Positions 15,066-27,715 of a stretch of 64,000 bases of DNA are shown here, piece after piece. The position numbers were made by a program, and so were the translations under genes. The stretch is taken from assembly GCF_047675955.1 (NCBI RefSeq), contig NC_132927.1, positions 65,019,702 to 65,083,701 on the forward strand. Reading direction: 5' to 3'. Numbering within the stretch: the stretch's first letter is position 1; each line of letters opens with the position of its first letter. The notes under the pieces were generated by a model. The model made no database searches. It saw nothing but the letters and a program-made list of their open reading frames with translations, and was not told where the DNA came from. Source of the stretch: Chlorocebus sabaeus (lineage: Eukaryota; Chordata; Mammalia; Primates; Cercopithecidae).

Positions 15066-15245
15066 GTGGGCGCAGTGGCAAATGCCTGTAGTCTCAGCAA
15101 CTTGGGAGGCTGAGGTGAGAGGATTATTTGAGGCCAGGAGTTTGAGGCTACAGTGAGCTATAAATCATGCCTGTGAATAGCTACTGCACTCCAGCATGGG
15201 CCATATGGTAGGATCCCATCTCTAAAAAATAAACAAAAAAAATGG
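15066..15245 (+). mobile_element. Free left Alu monomer (FLAM-like)
   Basis: A single monomer from 'gtgggcgcagtggcaaatg' to 'ggatcccatctctaaaaaat' with its own A-rich tail and no right arm. It is an early primate Alu form. Confidence 0.75.
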
Positions 15246-15550
15246 GACAGGACAGAGATATATACATTAAATAGTTCTGCATGAAGAAATTAGGCCCAAA
15301 GAATAAATTCAACTTTGTAATAAGTAATTAACATTTAAAATAACATAATTTATTATCATACATTATTTTAAAATTTGAAGCCTCAAATAACTAAAAATTA
15401 TGATTATCTATTCAAAGATCTAATAAGTACTTTAATTAATGAAACTTTATACTTTTTAAACTTAAAATCTCCACAATTTCTGTGTATATAAGTGGCTTGT
15501 TCTCTTTCTTTCAGCATGTCCTAATTTGAATCCACTATTTTCTTCTAGAT

Positions 15551-15716
15551 CAGTGATTCCCAGTGTTAGCTTCACATTAGAATCACCTAGGGAAATTATA
15601 AAATGGGATGCCTGGACTCCCACTTGAGACGAACTGGGACAGAATCTCTGAAGCATGAAGCCCAGGTATCCAAATGATTTTGATGCTCAGCAAGGGTTAA
15701 GAACCATTGTTCTAGA
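15551..15716 (+). mobile_element. MER5-like hAT element
   Basis: It starts 'cagtgattcccagtgttag' and ends 'gttaagaaccattgttct'. The interior has 'attagaatcacctagggaaa'. These are traits of small MER5-type Charlie elements. Confidence 0.7.
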
Positions 15717-15767
15717 CTCCAAATCAATATTGTCTAATAGAACTTTCAGTGATGATGAAAATATTAC

Positions 15768-15770
<3 letters not shown>

Positions 15771-15807
<37 letters not shown>
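15771..15807. repeat. (CA)n microsatellite
   Basis: Eighteen uninterrupted CA units in intron 4. It is likely polymorphic in length. Confidence 0.98.
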
Positions 15808-15810
<3 letters not shown>

Positions 15811-16639
15811 TTCCAATACAGTAACCACTAGATACATAAGCATATGAAATGTACTGCCAGGGTGACTGAGGAAATGAATTTTAAATTTCATTTAACTAAT
15901 TTATGTTTAAATAGCTATGTATGGTTGGACAGTGAAGTTCTAGATCATCTCTGGGAATTAATTTCCTCACACGTATTGCCTGCAAAGAGAACTATGTTAC
16001 TATTCATTTCTTCTAGCAAAGGAAAAGAAATGTAACTCAGTATAAAAATATAGTTTATTTAGTTTGAGATGAGCTTTTTATAAAAACCTGAAAATGGAGC
16101 CTTTAGTTTTACTTATAATATAAAATAGTAAAGATCTCTTTATTCATAATTAATTTGCCAATCACTTATTAAGCACTTAATATATATCAAGTACCATATC
16201 AAACATACTGTCCATCAAAGATGAACAAGACAAAAATCTCTACTTTCACAGTGCTTGTATCATGTGCCTTAAAGCCCAGCATACAGCCTTTTTGGTATTA
16301 AATATTTGTCAAAAATAAATATTTACTACTATCCATCAATCAAATAAATACCAGAATAACAAATCCAGAATTGCAGCAGCAGTGAAAGATGCACCGGAGA
16401 AAACGTGGATGGAGTTAAGCATATTGAAATAAAGAATGTGAACACAGAACCTTAATTCACTAGGAATTAACTGTTATCAGGAACTGTTACATCAGACAGT
16501 GGAAGTAAAGCAAGTTATTTCCAATTTGTTCCAATGATTTAAAGGTAAGTATAAACATAATAAAGAATATCACCACTGACTTTACAGGCTTCAAAATCTG
16601 AGCTGTAATTATAAAACAAAACGCAGAGCTTTCATAAGC

Positions 16640-16950
16640 AAAGTAAATAGTGGCTATCAAGGCTAAGAGAGGGACAAGGAGAGATTTGTTAAAGGATACA
16701 AAATTATAACTAGATAGGAGGAATAAGTTCTACTACTCTATACCACTGTAGAATGACTATAGGTAATACGAATAGACAGTTTCAAATAGCTAGAAGGAGG
16801 ATATTGAATGGTCCTAAAACAAAGAAATAGCAAATGTTTGGGATGATAGCTAATTACCCTAATCTGATCACCATACATTTTTATGTATCAAAACATCACT
16901 ATGTACCCATGAATGTGTACTATTATTTGTCAAATAAAAAAAAAATTTAA
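16640..16950 (+). mobile_element. L1 3' UTR end with A-rich tail
   Basis: The blocks 'tagctagaaggaggatattg', 'gctaattaccctaatctgat' and 'aaaacatcactatgtaccc' in order are the L1MA/PB 3' end, closing with 'caaataaaaaaaaaattt'. It is 5'-truncated. Confidence 0.8.
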
Positions 16951-16989
16951 AGGCTGAGGTCAAATCAGGGAGCGAACATAGAAAAAGGA

Positions 16990-17220
16990 AAAGCAACACT
17001 TTCAGAATGCAGACCATGTGTTAGGCACTATGACAAGCACTTGAATATATACTGCCGCCTTATTTAATCATCAATTCTTTGAGGATGGTAACAGTAGTCA
17101 CAGTTTTAAAATGTGAAGGAAAAAAAAAAGCTCGAAGAGGTTAAATAACTCATACTAGGTTAAACAGCTAATAAATGGCAAAGCCAGGTCTACTCATGTT
17201 GCTTCTCCCACACCATTCTA
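16990..17220 (-). mobile_element. MIR SINE, minus orientation
   Basis: It contains 'gtgttaggcactatgacaag', 'gaagaggttaaataactcat' and 'aatggcaaagccaggtctac'. Together these are the reverse complement of most of a MIR element. Confidence 0.72.
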
Positions 17221-17563
17221 TCTATGTAAATGAAAAACTCTTCATTTGTTTCCTATTCTCAACATTTTACTTTGTAAGTGAAACATGAAGAAACAGGATG
17301 GACACAGTAAATCCTGCCTCACTGGATAACAAATTTCTTTATGGAATGTGGCTTATTAATTTCCTATTCATACCTATATCGCTTACAATAATTCAAAGCA
17401 AAAATATACATATTTGTTTGATTGAACATAAGAACAATAAAAACATTGCCATTTTAAAAGTATTATCTAAATTCTGAAAGTAGTCTAAATTGTTAACAGT
17501 GAGATATATACTTAGCAGCAGAGAACTAAACGTGACTATTATAAAACAAGACCCTTCTAGTAC

Positions 17564-17632
17564 CTTGATATGTTTTACACCACAGCTGACAAGTTTATTT
17601 GGCTGGTACAAATCCCAAGAAATATCAAATAT
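17564..17632 (-). CDS. EML5: EML5 exon 4 (short WD40 exon)
   Basis: A short exon of 69 nt, 23 codons, phase 0 on both sides. The acceptor is GTTTACAG and the donor is GTACTA on the minus strand. It encodes 'IFDISWDLYQPNKLVSCGVK' followed by HIK, near residues 153-175. This is the inner part of a blade that opens with the GHTDR end of exon 3 and closes with the FW start of exon 5. Because 69 is a multiple of three and both borders are phase 0, skipping would keep the frame but remove most of one blade. The donor departs from GTAAGT, so it is the weakest looking donor here. Confidence 0.96.
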
Positions 17633-18702
17633 CTGTAAACAAATCAGATTCATGATTAAAATACTTATTTCCAGAATCATTTAAAAATCCTGTCCAAAAG
17701 ACCAAATGGCCCAAACTCCTAATCATAAAATAAAATTACTCAATAAATAATCATCAGAATCCCACACTTTAAAATCTTATGAGAAATAAAGCAAATTTGA
17801 AACTGATAAGAAATAAAAAGTATTTAGTAGTTTCTATGAACTTCAAACACTACTGGAGTAAAACTGAACACCTCCATTTATGTTTAATTTTTTAAAAAGA
17901 TTGGTCCATAAATAATAAGAATGGTTCAACAGAATTAGGGCATGAAGGGAGGTGCTTGCATAATTTCTACAGAGAAGAGATTCAGAATGGAATATGACAC
18001 TCATACAGCCTAGAAGTAAGAAACATCTTTATAGCTTTCTATCACTCAGAACTATTTACATAAAGAATCCAAAGATTGATTTTACAGTAATTTTTTTCAG
18101 TGTTTCAAGGTCAAAGTTAACTTATACTTAAATTTTGGGGAGTCTCCAGGCTTCATTATTTTCTAAAACTTCATAAATTCTAAACACATGCAAAACATTT
18201 TGTTACAAAAGCAAACAAGCAAAAACCCAGGTGAAATAAAATACGAATTAGAAACATAATTAAACAAATGATGAAAGAAAAACTAACATTTAAAAAATAA
18301 TTCATTTATTCTGCTTTCTGGTAGTCTTCATGTTTCTTTGACACCTTATCAACCTACCTCTAAAAGGTTTACATTTTTGGTATACTAAAATGTACACTTT
18401 ACATTTTGGTATACTCTAAAAATTTACAAAAGTGATGCTCTTTAGTGATAATGAAGAAATAATACATATTTAACATTTAACAACTCACCATAATACAGAT
18501 TATATGAAAAACATATCAATGCAACTTTGAAATATTCAACCACAATAATACTTTCAAAAATTCCACTGACAATGTCATATTTTATAATAATGGGTCTATT
18601 TATTAAATTCCCAATAGTCATGTGCAAAATGCTTTGATCTAAACAGGTGAGAACATGCCAGCTGTCTAATAAAATATATCCAACATTTTAATAATGGTTT
18701 AA

Positions 18703-18735
<33 letters not shown>

Positions 18736-19356
18736 CTGGCCTCTCTGAGCAGCTACTAAAAATCAAATGTATTCTCCAAAATGCGAATATACACAAAATT
18801 TTCTACCCAACTTTTACAGTTAGAAATTCCCACCAAACAGAATCATTGGCCATACCTCTGTGCTGGTTCAGGTTAGGATTTTACTACACATACATACACA
18901 CAAATTAGATACTTTTAGGAGTTTATAACTTTTTTGATCTACATCCATAAAAATAGTATAACATTTCATTAAAAGCTGGCTATGATGTATTGTTTATATA
19001 CAACTTGGAATGAGGAATATATATTCTAACAAGTTGTCAGTTAAAATTGTTAGGTCTCTAAAAAATGTAATAGTAATATGCAATTTTAAATCCATACAAG
19101 CAACATCATTTTTCACCTTAACTATAACACCTATGTAACAAATTAGTGGTAAACCAAACTAAACAGACCCTAGGCTCAAACCATTCAATTTTTAAATTGA
19201 GATTTGAATAACGGGTGTCTCCACATGTCAAACCCATCAAACTTCACACATTAAATATACGCATCCCTATGTATATCAACTATATTTCAATAAAACTGTT
19301 TTAAAAAATGGAAAGAAATACATTGTTTTTACTGAAGCAAACACTGGGTTAAAAGT
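17633..19356. other. Intron 3, largely without recognised repeats
   Basis: AT-rich intronic sequence with one GT microsatellite (18705-18733). No exon, Alu or LTR is visible. Open frames over it are short and without family resemblance. Confidence 0.5.
18705..18733. repeat. (TG)n microsatellite
   Basis: About 14 perfect TG units in intron 3. Confidence 0.97.
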
Positions 19357-19490
19357 CTCATGCCTAATGTAGATGATGGGTTGATGAGTACAGCAAACCT
19401 CCATTGCACGTGTATACCTATGTAACAAACCTGCACATTCTGCACAAGTACCCCAGAACTTAAAGTATAATAAAAAAAAGAAAAAAAGTG
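19357..19490 (+). mobile_element. 5'-truncated primate L1 3' tip
   Basis: It reads 'cacgtgtatacctatgtaac', then 'aaacctgcacattctgcac', then 'acttaaagtataataaaa'. This is the last 130 bp or so of an L1P element, with an A-rich tail. Confidence 0.85.
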
Positions 19491-19717
19491 TTATGCCAAT
19501 GCTATACATATCAAATGATGTTTCCAAGTCCTACAATACATATGTACTCTAAGACTTTAAGAGTTTTTCCATCTGTACAATTATTTACCAATTACAAAAT
19601 TTTAATTACATACGACCAATCTGGCAATAACAAAATCCAGAAGAATAAAATCCCCTGAAGTCTCCTCTGGTCTCTCCCTTCCAGTACTCATTAGAAATCT
19701 CAAAAGAGAATACTTAC

Positions 19718-19816
19718 TCTATCTGTATGACCAGGAGCCATAGACAACATTTTTCCCCTTTTCCAGTCCCAAACACAAACTGCATTCTTTGAATCCAGTC
19801 CAACTGAAACCAAGCG
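19718..19816 (-). CDS. EML5: EML5 exon 3 (WD40 blade)
   Basis: A 99-nt exon, exactly 33 codons, phase 0 on both sides. The acceptor is CATAATTCAG and the donor is a strong GTAAGT on the minus strand. It encodes 'RLVSVGLDSKNAVCVWDWKR', then GKMLSMAPGHTDR, near residues 120-152. It holds the variable part of a blade, the closing 'CVWDW' and the GH that opens the next blade, a structure common to EMAP-like proteins, in which WDW followed by a basic pair and G is typical. The exon is intact. Confidence 0.98.
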
Positions 19817-20014
19817 CTGAATTATGTCCACAAAGTCCAGGAAAGAATAAAAAGGCAAACAAATCAAAGAGAAACCAAATTATAAATAGCAAATAAATTA
19901 TACTCGTGGGTTTTTATAAGCACAAAACATACACATCTATATTTACCTCATAAAGGCTGAATGTATTTCACCCTGTTAGTGTTTCCACATATGTATAGAT
20001 CTTCACATTATGAA

Positions 20015-23000
20015 ACAGAACAGAGACTTCCATTTCTAACAGTAGGATTGACAAAATATCCTAAATATACCTCCTACCAAAAACTAAAAATACTAGATAA
20101 AATGTAAAATCATCTTTTTAAATGGACTGCAGAGCTGTCGAAGAATTAAGAAATCTAAGAACAAAACCAAAGTGATTTCCAGTGGGAAACCCGGAGGGTG
20201 AGAAAACACCTACACCTACTGGACTCTAAAGGCATCGGGTGAATACTCGTACCCCTGATTTCTGTGCTGTGGCCTGAGGAAGAATAGGAGACAAAGTCAA
20301 CGGCCTACCTAAGGTGGGGATTTGAATTGCAGATCGCCTCTGATTAACCCAGTAAACCTCTCAGAAACAACAAATAACCCCTTCCTAAAGAAGGGGAGGC
20401 AACTCATGAAGAGGGAAAAACACCTCCCTGAACATTTGTAACTACAAGCAGCCTTCACATGGTTGCTGGCCTAAATTCACATTAAACATGAATCCTTCAA
20501 CTAGGAAATTTAATTCAAACTAGTCTTCAGGGTTGGTTGTGTCTTCAAGCAACTTCAACAACATGGCCCAAGCAAATATAAATCCTAAATGAAGTACCGT
20601 AACTTCGATCCATCCCTCAAAGAATTCCTACAGGTAGCAATTCAATAAAAATAAGCTATAAAAAATAAAAAGGCCAGGTACAGTGGCTCACACTGTAATC
20701 CCAGCACTTTGGAAGGCCGAGGCAGGTGGACTGCTTGAGGCCAGGAGATTGAGACCAGCCTGGGCAACATGCTGAAACTCCGTCTCTACTAAAATTACAA
20801 AAATTAGCCAGGCGTGGTGACACACGCCTATAATTCCATCTACTCAGGAGGCTGAGGCAGAGGAATCACTTCAACCCAGGAGGTGGAGGTTGCAGTGAAC
20901 TGAGGTCGCTCTACTGCACTCTAGCCTGGGAGACAGAGCGAGACTCTGTCTCAAAAAATAAGAAGCAGCAGCAGCTAAAAAAATAAACAAACCACCCCAC
21001 CCACACACACAGACACAACAAAATAAGAATCCATGAGTGAGAATGGGCAAGTCACAACAAACAGCAAAGTCGACCTTGCAAAAAACATCAGATATGGAAT
21101 TATTAGATAAATAACATAAAATAAGCTTAATGTGAGTAAATAAAATTAAGGATTCAAAATATCTGTATATGAGCAAAGAATATGAGACTATAAAAAGTAT
21201 CCAAGGAGACTTGAAGAAGCACACGGAACTTCCGGAAACAAAAAATAAAGTAAGTTAAAAATTCAATGGAAGAGTTAAATACAAGATTAGCAGGAGATGA
21301 AAAGACAAAGTTCAAAAGAGAAGTGGATAGTGAGATGGAAAGTATGAGAGAGGTTTAAAAACATAAAAGATGGACTTCTAGCCATGAAGGCGTATCAAAG
21401 TCTGAACTTACCCTCCCTCACCCGCCCCTGCCATAAACAGCTAGAAACTGTACAGAATACATGAAACAAATGTTTTGAGACATTTGCAACAGGAAGTAAA
21501 GCACTATGAACCCTGAAAGAAGGAAAAACAAATAAGTTAAGTCCTATAATCACCCCAGCTTCCATCTAGGAGGCAATTTCCAGACTATGGCACAGAAAGG
21601 TGGAATCCAAATAGAGCCCAGTAGACTCACTAATTTGGACAGAGTCTGGAGTTCAGAGAGGACAAGATGGCTAGAATTTGCAGAGCAGGAAAACAGCTCC
21701 AGTAAAACTATCTATAGTAAGATTTGAGAATATTAATCTCTGCATGCATAGGATGAACTCTATGAGGTCATGCAAAAAAGAAATTCTAGAAAAAGAACAA
21801 TTACTAGAGAGCTAAAAGCAAAAAATTCTCAGAGATCACAAACGGTCCAGAATCACTCAAATTCTCAATAACCAGAATGAAGATATCTCTTTGAACTCGC
21901 TGGGCAGTCATCAGGAATCCTGAGGTCAGGAGGGGAGTGTCATACCTTAATAGTGAAGTTATACCAGTAATTCTAGAGCAAAAGCTATTCTAGTGCTGCC
22001 TCATAAAAGTTTGAAAGCAAGCTTTTCACAAAGATGAAACTGATTCATGAGGAACTTGACTATTTGCCAGAACGGTGTCCATATACTTTAAAAGGATATA
22101 ATAAAATTACTGATATGTGAAGAAACAGAAAAATGTGACTCATAACCTGGAGAAAATCAATAGAAATAGGCTCAGGAAACCCAGAGATAATTAAGGTTAG
22201 GAGACATTTGCTGTTAAAATTAACATTTTCAAGACACTCAAGAATTATCTTAAACATACCAAGAATAAAAAAAGAAAAGATATAAAAGAACAACATAGAA
22301 AACTGTTACATTATCTAAAATGAAAATTTACTCCAAAGGATTAACAGCAGCTTAGACAATGATGAAAAGATAAATAAACTTGAAGACACAGCAATAGAAC
22401 CCATCCAAAATAAAGTACAGAAAGAAAAACAAAGAAAGAATTGACAGAGCTTCAATGACCTGCAGGAAAATATCAAGTGGTCTAACATACAGGCAATTAT
22501 GGCTCCAGAAGGAAAGAAACGACAGAGGAAAAGAAAAACAAAAACTGAAGAAATAATAATAGAAAGTTTCCTAAATCTCATGAAACCATAAATCCACAAA
22601 TATAAGATGTTCAACAAATCCCAAGCAGGATAATCATTCACACAGAAAAAACACACAAGACACATGGCAAACAAATTGCTGAAGCCATCACTAAAGGGCA
22701 AATTCTAAACAGCAGCCAGACAAAAAAGGACAACTGCTGTATGGATGAACGCAGATTTAAAAATTATCCTGGACTGCTCATCCAAAGTGATACAAGTTAG
22801 AAGACAATGGACAAACAGTTTAAAGTGCTGAGGCAGAAAAAAAAATCAGCATAGAATTGTATACTAAGCAAAAATATCCTTTGAAAACGGAATCAAAACA
22901 AAGTCTTTTCCAAGCAAACAAAAGCTGAGAAAATGAATCATCAGTAAACCTGCACTACAGGATATGATAATGAAAGTTTTCTCCCGCAGAAGTAAAATGA

Positions 23001-23430
23001 TACCAAATAGAAACGATTTACACATATGAGAGTGTCCAAGTAGTAAATACATAAGATTTTTCTCATTACAAAATTTTTAACAACTATCTAAGGCAAAATA
23101 ACAGTTATTACGTGGTTTTCAAAATATGTAGAAGTATTAATAAAATAAATGACAATAGCACCATAAACAGAAGAAAGGAAACAGCAGAATATACTTTTTC
23201 ATATTCTTTCCAAATATACATGAAACATCATGAAGATCACAAAAATTGGGATTACAAAGTGTCAATAAATTTTTAAAAATTAAAATACAGAGTATGTTCT
23301 CTGACAAAAACAGAATTAGAGTAACAGAATGTTATCCAGAAAATCTCCCAAATATTTGGAAATTAACAACATACTTCTAAGTAACTGAAAGGTCAAAGAA
23401 GAAATAACAAGAAAAATGTGAGGAAAAACC
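20015..23430 (+). mobile_element. Old L1 (L1M or HAL1-like), decayed
   Basis: The first part (20015-20650, 20962-21900) looks like an old L1 5' UTR. The part at 22000-23050 follows L1 ORF1 and its downstream spacer, for example 'taaatccacaaatataagat', 'ccaagcaggataatcattc' and 'cagacaaaaaaggacaactg'. The part at 23280-23400 follows ORF2 endonuclease sequence ('tctcccaaatatttggaaat'). Nothing stays open. The reverse transcriptase region is missing, so this may be HAL1-like or simply deleted. An Alu at 20671-20961 interrupts it. Its sense is opposite to EML5. Confidence 0.6.
20671..20961 (+). mobile_element. AluS, plus orientation
   Basis: It begins 'ggccaggtacagtggctcac' and ends 'gactctgtctcaaaaaata'. 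It is full length, within the old L1 of intron 2. Confidence 0.92.
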
Positions 23431-23464
23431 CACAACACATTGTGTGAAAAGTACTGGTTTAGAG

Positions 23465-23686
23465 CAGGGGTCAGCAAAGTACATCTCTCAAGCCAAATCT
23501 TGTCTGTACCTATGTTTTTGTAAATAAAGTTTTACTGGAATATAGCCACACTCATTCTTTCATTCATTGTCTATAACTGCTTTCACACTACAGGGCAGAG
23601 CTGAGTAGTTATAGCAAAGACCAAATGGCCCACAAAGCTTAAAATATTTACTATTTCACTTATTATAGAAAGTTTATCAAACGGTG
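23465..23686 (+). mobile_element. Non-autonomous hAT-Charlie element with 8-bp duplication
   Basis: The ends 'caggggtcagcaaagt' and 'agtttatcaaacggtg' are hAT inverted repeats. The flanks 'gtttagag' (23457-23464) and 'gtttggag' (23687-23694) are an 8-bp target duplication with one change, as hAT insertion demands. The interior has 'gtaaataaagttttactgga', the common Charlie deletion product. The same family occurs at 41840-42680. Confidence 0.85.
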
Positions 23687-23699
23687 GTTTGGAGCACAG

Positions 23700-24105
23700 A
23701 TTCTGGTAGCAGATTGTCTAGGTTTGAACATCATCTCTTACTAGCAGGGGTGACTTTGGACAATTATTTAGCCTCCCTGTACCTTACTTTCCTCACCTAT
23801 TAAATGGGGATATAAAAGTACTTCACAGGGGTCACTATGAGAATTAACATATATACTATTTAAAGGAATTAGAGGGCCTCATATATGGTTAATGTTATGT
23901 AAATGTTTGCTTCATATCATTATTATTATTGCTATTAGTTTACTATAACCATAGTTAAATGGGGACAAATAAAAATACCTCACAGGGGTTACTATGAAAA
24001 TTAACATATATACTACTTAAAGGAGTTACAGTGCCTGGTATATGGCTAATGTTATATAAATGTTTGTGTAATATTATTATTATTACTATTAATTTACCAT
24101 AACCT
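23700..24105 (+). mobile_element. MIR SINE with an internal tandem duplication
   Basis: The left half ('ggtttgaacatcatctctt', then 'tttcctcacctattaaatgg') is MIR from its start through the core. The 3' half, from 'aaatgggga' to 'ccataacc', occurs twice in tandem with an offset of about 154-155 bp (23802-23950 and 23957-24104). The two copies differ at a modest number of sites, so the duplication is much younger than the MIR itself. Confidence 0.82.
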
Positions 24106-24245
24106 TAATTAGCTTTAAGAACCTACACCCTCTAACTGTCCAAATGAGGAAGGTCATCTAATATCCAGTTACAGTTTCTGAAAAGAAAGTTTCTACTATT
24201 TAAACTTCAAAATTGGTAGAATGAATAATTTATATAAAAAGACAC

Positions 24246-24544
24246 GGCCGGGCGCGGTGGCTCAAGCCTGTAATCCCAGCACTTAGGGAGGCCGAGACGG
24301 GTGGATCACGAGGTCAGGAGATCCAGACCATCCTGGCTAACACGGTGAAACCCCGTCTCTACTAAAAATACAAAAAACTAGCCGGGCGAGGTGGCGGGCG
24401 CCTGTAGTCCCAGCTACTCCGGAGGCTGAGGCAGGAGAATGGCGTAAACCCGGGAGGCGGAGCTTGCAGTGAGCTGAGATCCGGCCACTGCACTCCAGCC
24501 CGGGCTACAGAGCAAGACTCCGTCTCAAAAAAAAAAAAAAAAAA
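24246..24544 (+). mobile_element. Young AluY of Old World monkey type
   Basis: It starts 'ggccgggcgcggtggctcaa' and ends in an uninterrupted run of 18 A. The flanks carry an 'aaaaagacac' target duplication (24236-24245 and the end of the A tail). The variants 'ctagccgggcgaggtggcgg', 'ggcgtaaacccggg' and 'gatccggccactgcac' are those I know from cercopithecid AluYRa-type elements. Many intact CpGs confirm youth. Confidence 0.93.
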
Positions 24545-26437
24545 GACACAGAATACAGTTTGTTATGACTCTCCATCAAATCAAGCTAGCAGAAAGCCCA
24601 GAGAACAAGGGGAGATGATTTGTACCTCCTGAGAGTATTTACTATTTGGGAACCAAAGGGCATCAGCAAAAAATCTAGCTAGAACAAAGATATCTACCTC
24701 TTGCTATCAGAATACTGTGTAGAGGTTAAAATTTCACAAGACAAGTATATCAAGTGAGGAATAGCCAGAGGGGCACTGCTCTTCTTTCTACTGATGCTTC
24801 CTCTGTCTGGCATAGCTCATCAAATACACACAGCAAACCACAATTGGCCAAAAACTTTAAAATTCCATGTATCCAAATACAGTCTCAATACATCTAGTTC
24901 TGTACAGGCAATAACAAATTAGACTTGAGAGCACTTTCTCTGTAGCCTTGATAAACATATCATGGCTCAAACCAATATCCCTATGCATAGGTCACACAAC
25001 AACAGACAGGACGAGGTACAAATGACAAAGCAAATATTACCTCCTCTTCAAGCTTTCTAACATTTTTTACTTTATCATTTCTTTTCTTTTAACCCCAACT
25101 TGGTAGATGAGAAAGAGAATAAAGAAAGTTTTCAAGCAAAAGTAATGCTTAATCCATATCTTGGAAAAGAGAGTCAGAGACAGTCTGTAGAAAAGTAATA
25201 GAAAGTACATTTCAGAACAAAGGACCTCAAGATTAAAGAGATCATGGTGCTTTCAAGAGAGTGCCAGGAATTCAATCCAGGGGAGGGAAGGAGTGCCAAC
25301 TGGAAAGCGGCAAGGGACAAGGCTGGAGAGGTAGGGCAGAAGCCAAGAGGAAGAGGTTTTTGTTTTTTTGTTTTTTGTTTTTTTTGATAGAGTTCGAATA
25401 AAGAGAGAATTCAGTTTTAAATGTATAAAATGGAATATCTACAGAACATTCACGAGTGATATTTAGAGTTGAGAAGCTAGAGCCACTGTTAGCTGATATG
25501 GAAGTTAAAGTCATGGGCCTATATACTCACCCAGAGAATGTAAGTAAAGTGAAAAGAAAAGGCTACAGACTCCTGAAGAACACTGATATTTAAGAAGCAG
25601 ACAAGGAAAGACTCCTTTAAAGATAAGAAGTAATAGTCAGGGAGAAAGAAAACCAGATAAAGAAGACTCTATCCATCTTCCCAAATTCCTCCCTGATCCT
25701 ATTCCCAGACAAAATCTTATTTGTGTCCATTAAGTGAATTGGAAGTATCCGTAAAAAATTCTAGCACACCAAATTTTTAAATAAGAAAGAGATAATAATA
25801 GCATCTATTCCATAGGGTTGTTGGAAGGATTAAATGAGATAATGCAGGCTTAGCATAATGCCTGGCACTTAGTATACGCTCAACACCTTTAGCTATTATG
25901 TTTTCATGAACTTAAAATTTTAAGTAATATGTTCTCATGAAGATCTGTGATAATGAAATACACGTACCCAAGACTTTTCTTATAAGTTGCTCAAAATAAG
26001 TGAAATTAAACACTTTCAACTAGTAAAAGCTATGGGCATGATTTCTCCTTGGATATATAAAAGAAATTCCTCAGCAATGCAATATATTACATTTAGAAAG
26101 GGTAAATTTAAAGCTAAGAAGAAAATATCTATATTTAATGTTATAGACACTTATAATTAAAATGGCTTGAATTTCATAACACCTTAAGTGATTTTAAAAA
26201 ATAACTTTGTAGGTTTGTTTTATAACATTTTATGCTCCTATGAAATAGATAAGTATTATTATTTCCTCTAAAAAAGAAAATGAAATTCCAATAGTATATT
26301 AAGACTTGAAAAATTATAGCAAAAATGGGACATGAATTAAATTTGTGCAATTGCCAAATACTGCTATATGGTGATATAAACCTAGAAGCACATTTTTTTT
26401 TTCCAAATAAGAGATTACAATTAAGTCTTTATAGATC
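24545..26437. other. Intron 2 sequence, mostly unassigned
   Basis: Intronic DNA without exons. A T-rich run (25358-25386) and a MIR fragment at 25775-25905 are the only named items. The rest shows no recognised repeat. Confidence 0.5.
25775..25905 (+). mobile_element. MIR SINE 3' fragment
   Basis: 'ggttgttggaaggattaaat', 'gagataatgcaggcttagc' and 'gcctggcacttagtatacg' follow the MIR 3' half in order. Confidence 0.78.
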
Positions 26438-26456
26438 CATTACCAGAAAGTCATAT

Positions 26457-27191
26457 CTTACTAATATGAACAGGAGGCAGGGAAATACTGGGTAGAAGAG
26501 GGTGGGGTCCCTGGCAAGGGTTCCACCCTCAAGCCTGGACCTCTGGCCCTAAATAAGAACGTGCATTCCTGTTTTCTTGCCCGAATGTTGCCTTTGCCAA
26601 AATCACTCTGGCCCACCATAACCCCAACCCTGTACCCATAAAAACCCCAAACTCCACTGGCAGAGGAGCAAAACAGCACTGCAGAGAAGGAGAGAAGTGA
26701 AGTGTCTGCACATCAAGAGGAGTTTGGCCGGGGATGGTCAGGAGAAGATTATCTTCCCACTCCATCCCCTTTCCAGCTCCCCATCCCACTGAGAGCCACT
26801 TCCATTGCTCAATAAAATCCTCCATATACACCACCCTTTAATCTGTTCTTGTGACTTGGTTCTTCCTGGACGCTGGACAAGAATTCAGGATGCACTGGGT
26901 GCAGGAACCCAAAAAGGCTGTCACACTGACTCTTCACTGAGCTGTTTAACACTTAAGCTACCAGTGTTAAAGAGTATTGTTTGTAACACACACTCTCTGG
27001 GGCTCCAGAGGTTGTGGGTAACCCCTAGATGCTGCCACAGGCAAGCCAGCACCCAAAGGCACTCGCCCCGGCTCTCCTGCAACCTCTCACCTGCATGCCC
27101 CACTCCTGCAAGGGGTTTGAGCTGGGCAGCCAAGTAAATGAGCCACACCCATTACAAGTCCTATGAAGGGGTCAAGGGAACTCTCTCATCT
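26457..27191 (+). mobile_element. ERV1-class solo LTR between 19-bp direct repeats
   Basis: An LTR-like block with 'acccataaaaaccccaaact' (TATA-like), 'ttgctcaataaaatcctcc' (polyadenylation signal) and 'tcctggacgctggacaagaa', a string common to U5 of class I primate ERVs. It has no internal viral sequence. Both sides carry 'cattaccagaaartcatat' (26438-26456 and 27192-27210, one mismatch), far longer than the 4-6 bp that retroviral integration produces. The exact LTR ends are unclear. It lies in intron 2 and is antisense to EML5. Confidence 0.72.
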
Positions 27192-27715
27192 CATTACCAG
27201 AAAATCATATTAACCTATGCTACTCAAAGAAGCTATTCCTCAGAGTAATATAGAAAAACATCTACTGGTTATCATGTTCAAGGGGATAGAACACACTGTA
27301 ATTTGTTTCTATAAAATTGAGATCTATAAAATTAATGAATTAAAAAGCAGGTAACTAAAATTGTTCTAAAATTTAAAATGATTTTAAAGTCTAATTATAA
27401 CATAAAACTTTTAAAGATTATAAATGAACAACCTGCAAGATCCAACTTTTTACTGATAACTTTGAAACTATTTTTAGGTATAACGATTTCCATAAAAGCA
27501 CCACAAAAAAAGCCCTTGGCTTGTTTAACTTTTTTAAATCATTGACTAGAAGTAGATGATAATTTAGAAACTGATTAGTCAGTTGAGTGATAATTATATC
27601 CTTTGTTGTGAACTTTGATTTTGTATAAAAAATAACTCATAGGAATTGTTCCATTATATTCAATAAAAACATAATTTTAATAGACAACCTTTAAGGTAAC
27701 TGAAAATCGAAATAT

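Noticed and set aside
26461..27148. Frames of 72-110 codons on both strands
   Set aside because: They lie within the ERV1-like LTR, with no protein family resemblance.
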